Assembly: GCF_000154225.1 (NCBI RefSeq)
Contig: NZ_DS264586.1
Coordinates: 92,527 to 156,526 of the forward strand
Source: Schaalia dentiphila ATCC 17982
GTDB taxonomy: Bacteria > Actinomycetota > Actinomycetes > Actinomycetales > Actinomycetaceae
DNA length: 64,000 nt
Reading direction: 5' to 3'
In this document: one piece after another, positions 63,314 through 64,000 of the stretch
How the letters are laid out: the number at the start of each line of letters is the position of its first letter
Position numbering within the stretch: the stretch's first letter is position 1
Made by a program: the position numbers and the translations under genes
Notes under the pieces: model-generated
Databases searched by the model: none
Seen by the model: the letters and a program-made list of their open reading frames with translations, nothing else
What the model was told of the DNA's origin: nothing

Positions 63314-63332
63314 GTCACATCGAGATTGTGAC
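63314..63332. promoter_or_regulatory. Perfect dyad in cyclase/maf divergent region
   Basis: GTCACA and TGTGAC form a perfect inverted repeat with a seven-base spacer, 73 bases upstream of the cyclase start. The halves are in the opposite orientation to the CRP consensus (TGTGA then TCACA), so it is not a plain CRP site. It could bind a cAMP-linked or other regulator. Confidence 0.35.
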
Positions 63333-63467
63333 CTCGTACGTAGACAATTGTAGTAGTCTGATGAGTTTTTCACCAGGGTTTTGCACGTTTACCTGCGAAA
63401 ACCCTCCATCTTGCAATAAATTTCAGTTTGTCTACACGCTTCTCGAACGATGGTCCACAATGTCCCT

Positions 63468-64000
63468 ATGCGCCTTGTTCTTGCCTCTGCATCCCCGGCC
63501 CGCCGCGCAACACTCATTGCAGCGGGCATCACACCGATCGTCCAGGTTTCCACCGTTGATGAGGACGCCGTCCTCGCTGCGTTGCCCGACGGGCGCGCAT
63601 TCTCGGGAGGCACGACCAACCCAGCGGACGAAGTTGCAGCGCTCGCCGCAGCCAAGTGTGCCGACGTCTGCAAAGCCCTGAGCACGCCCGGCACCAACGC
63701 CGAACTACCCGAGGGCGAGGCCGTCCTCGTCGTTGGCTGCGACTCCATGCTCGAGATCGACGGCCAGATGCTCGGCAAGCCCCACACCCCCGACGTAGCC
63801 CGCGAGCGCATCCGCGCCATGCGCCGCACGAGCGCCACCCTATGGACGGGCCACTCGGCCGCGATCCTCGCCCCGACCTCGTCGGATGACGACCAGAGGC
63901 ACGAACGCACGATTACCGCAACCGTCACCTGCTCCGCCTCGACCCAGGTCCACTTCGGGGACATCTCGGATGCCGAGATCGACGCATACGTCGCCACCGG
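63468..64000 (+). CDS. maf: Maf-family nucleotide pyrophosphatase, 3' end outside window
   Basis: The first 177 codons are visible. The N-terminus RLVLASASPARRATLIAAGI is the Maf signature, and VLVVGCDSMLEIDGQMLGKP and DISDAEIDAYVATG carry the other family motifs, including the acidic active-site pair. Maf proteins hydrolyse non-canonical nucleoside triphosphates such as dTTP/UTP analogues and act in cell-cycle control. The CACAAT at 63456-63461 stands six bases before the ATG at 63468, hinting at a leaderless message; an in-frame ATG at 63450 is an alternative. The gene is divergent from the adenylate cyclase. Confidence 0.9.
   Translation, partial: MRLVLASASPARRATLIAAGITPIVQVSTVDEDAVLAALPDGRAFSGGTTNPADEVAALAAAKCADVCKALSTPGTNAELPEGEAVLVVGCDSMLEIDGQMLGKPHTPDVARERIRAMRRTSATLWTGHSAAILAPTSSDDDQRHERTITATVTCSASTQVHFGDISDAEIDAYVAT

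Overview
The window reads as a chromosomal segment of a high-GC actinobacterium. The tmRNA tag (AEQNRTDYVLAA), the prfB-ftsE-ftsX-M23-smpB-ssrA block, a Tad-type pilus operon, LytR-CpsA-Psr proteins and a fused RmlC-RmlD all fit the Actinomyces/Schaalia group of oral commensals. That placement is inference from gene content; no search was run. Most genes are GC-rich and tightly packed, with many start/stop overlaps. Long open frames on the opposite strand of real genes are a by-product of the codon bias and are left out.

Layout. 1-5.4 kb: a secreted subtilisin-like protease fused to BspA-type leucine-rich repeats, cut by the window edge. 5.7-9.1 kb: small genes (YbjQ-like protein, hydrolase, methyltransferase, membrane protein, zinc-ribbon protein) and the first of two strikingly regular 19-bp-period palindromic repeat arrays. 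9.3-11.0 kb: a CoA-disulfide-reductase/rhodanese protein with a CsoR/CstR-like operator upstream. 11.4-15.4 kb: a lower-GC two-gene operon encoding a large P-loop (STAND-like) protein and an unknown partner, followed at once by a broken ISL3-type element; this is a good candidate for an undescribed defence system. 16.1-26.3 kb: tmRNA, two YhgE/Pip membrane proteins, SmpB, an M23 peptidase, FtsX, FtsE and release factor 2. 26.4-32.2 kb: glutamate dehydrogenase and a compact Tad pilus operon. 32.4-33.6 kb: a phosphotransferase-fold protein that appears to have lost its metal-binding residues.

33.6-57.1 kb is dominated by surface-glycan genes: two GT2/DUF2304 pairs, RmlA, RmlCD, three further glycosyltransferases or GT-like enzymes, a flippase, an amidase with choline-binding-type repeats, a UDP-sugar dehydrogenase plus three enzymes that together would make a UDP-diacetamido-uronic acid, and two LCP ligases that would attach glycan to peptidoglycan. 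Inside this region sit an intact IS3-family element, the second repeat array, and a translationally coupled trio encoding a CorA-like channel, a cupin-Nudix protein and an HD hydrolase, a second candidate for an uncharacterised nucleotide-linked system.

57.2-64 kb: galE, purE, purK, a two-component system, a class III adenylate cyclase with an N-terminal MerR-like domain, and the start of a Maf pyrophosphatase gene.

No tRNA, rRNA or CRISPR array was recognised.
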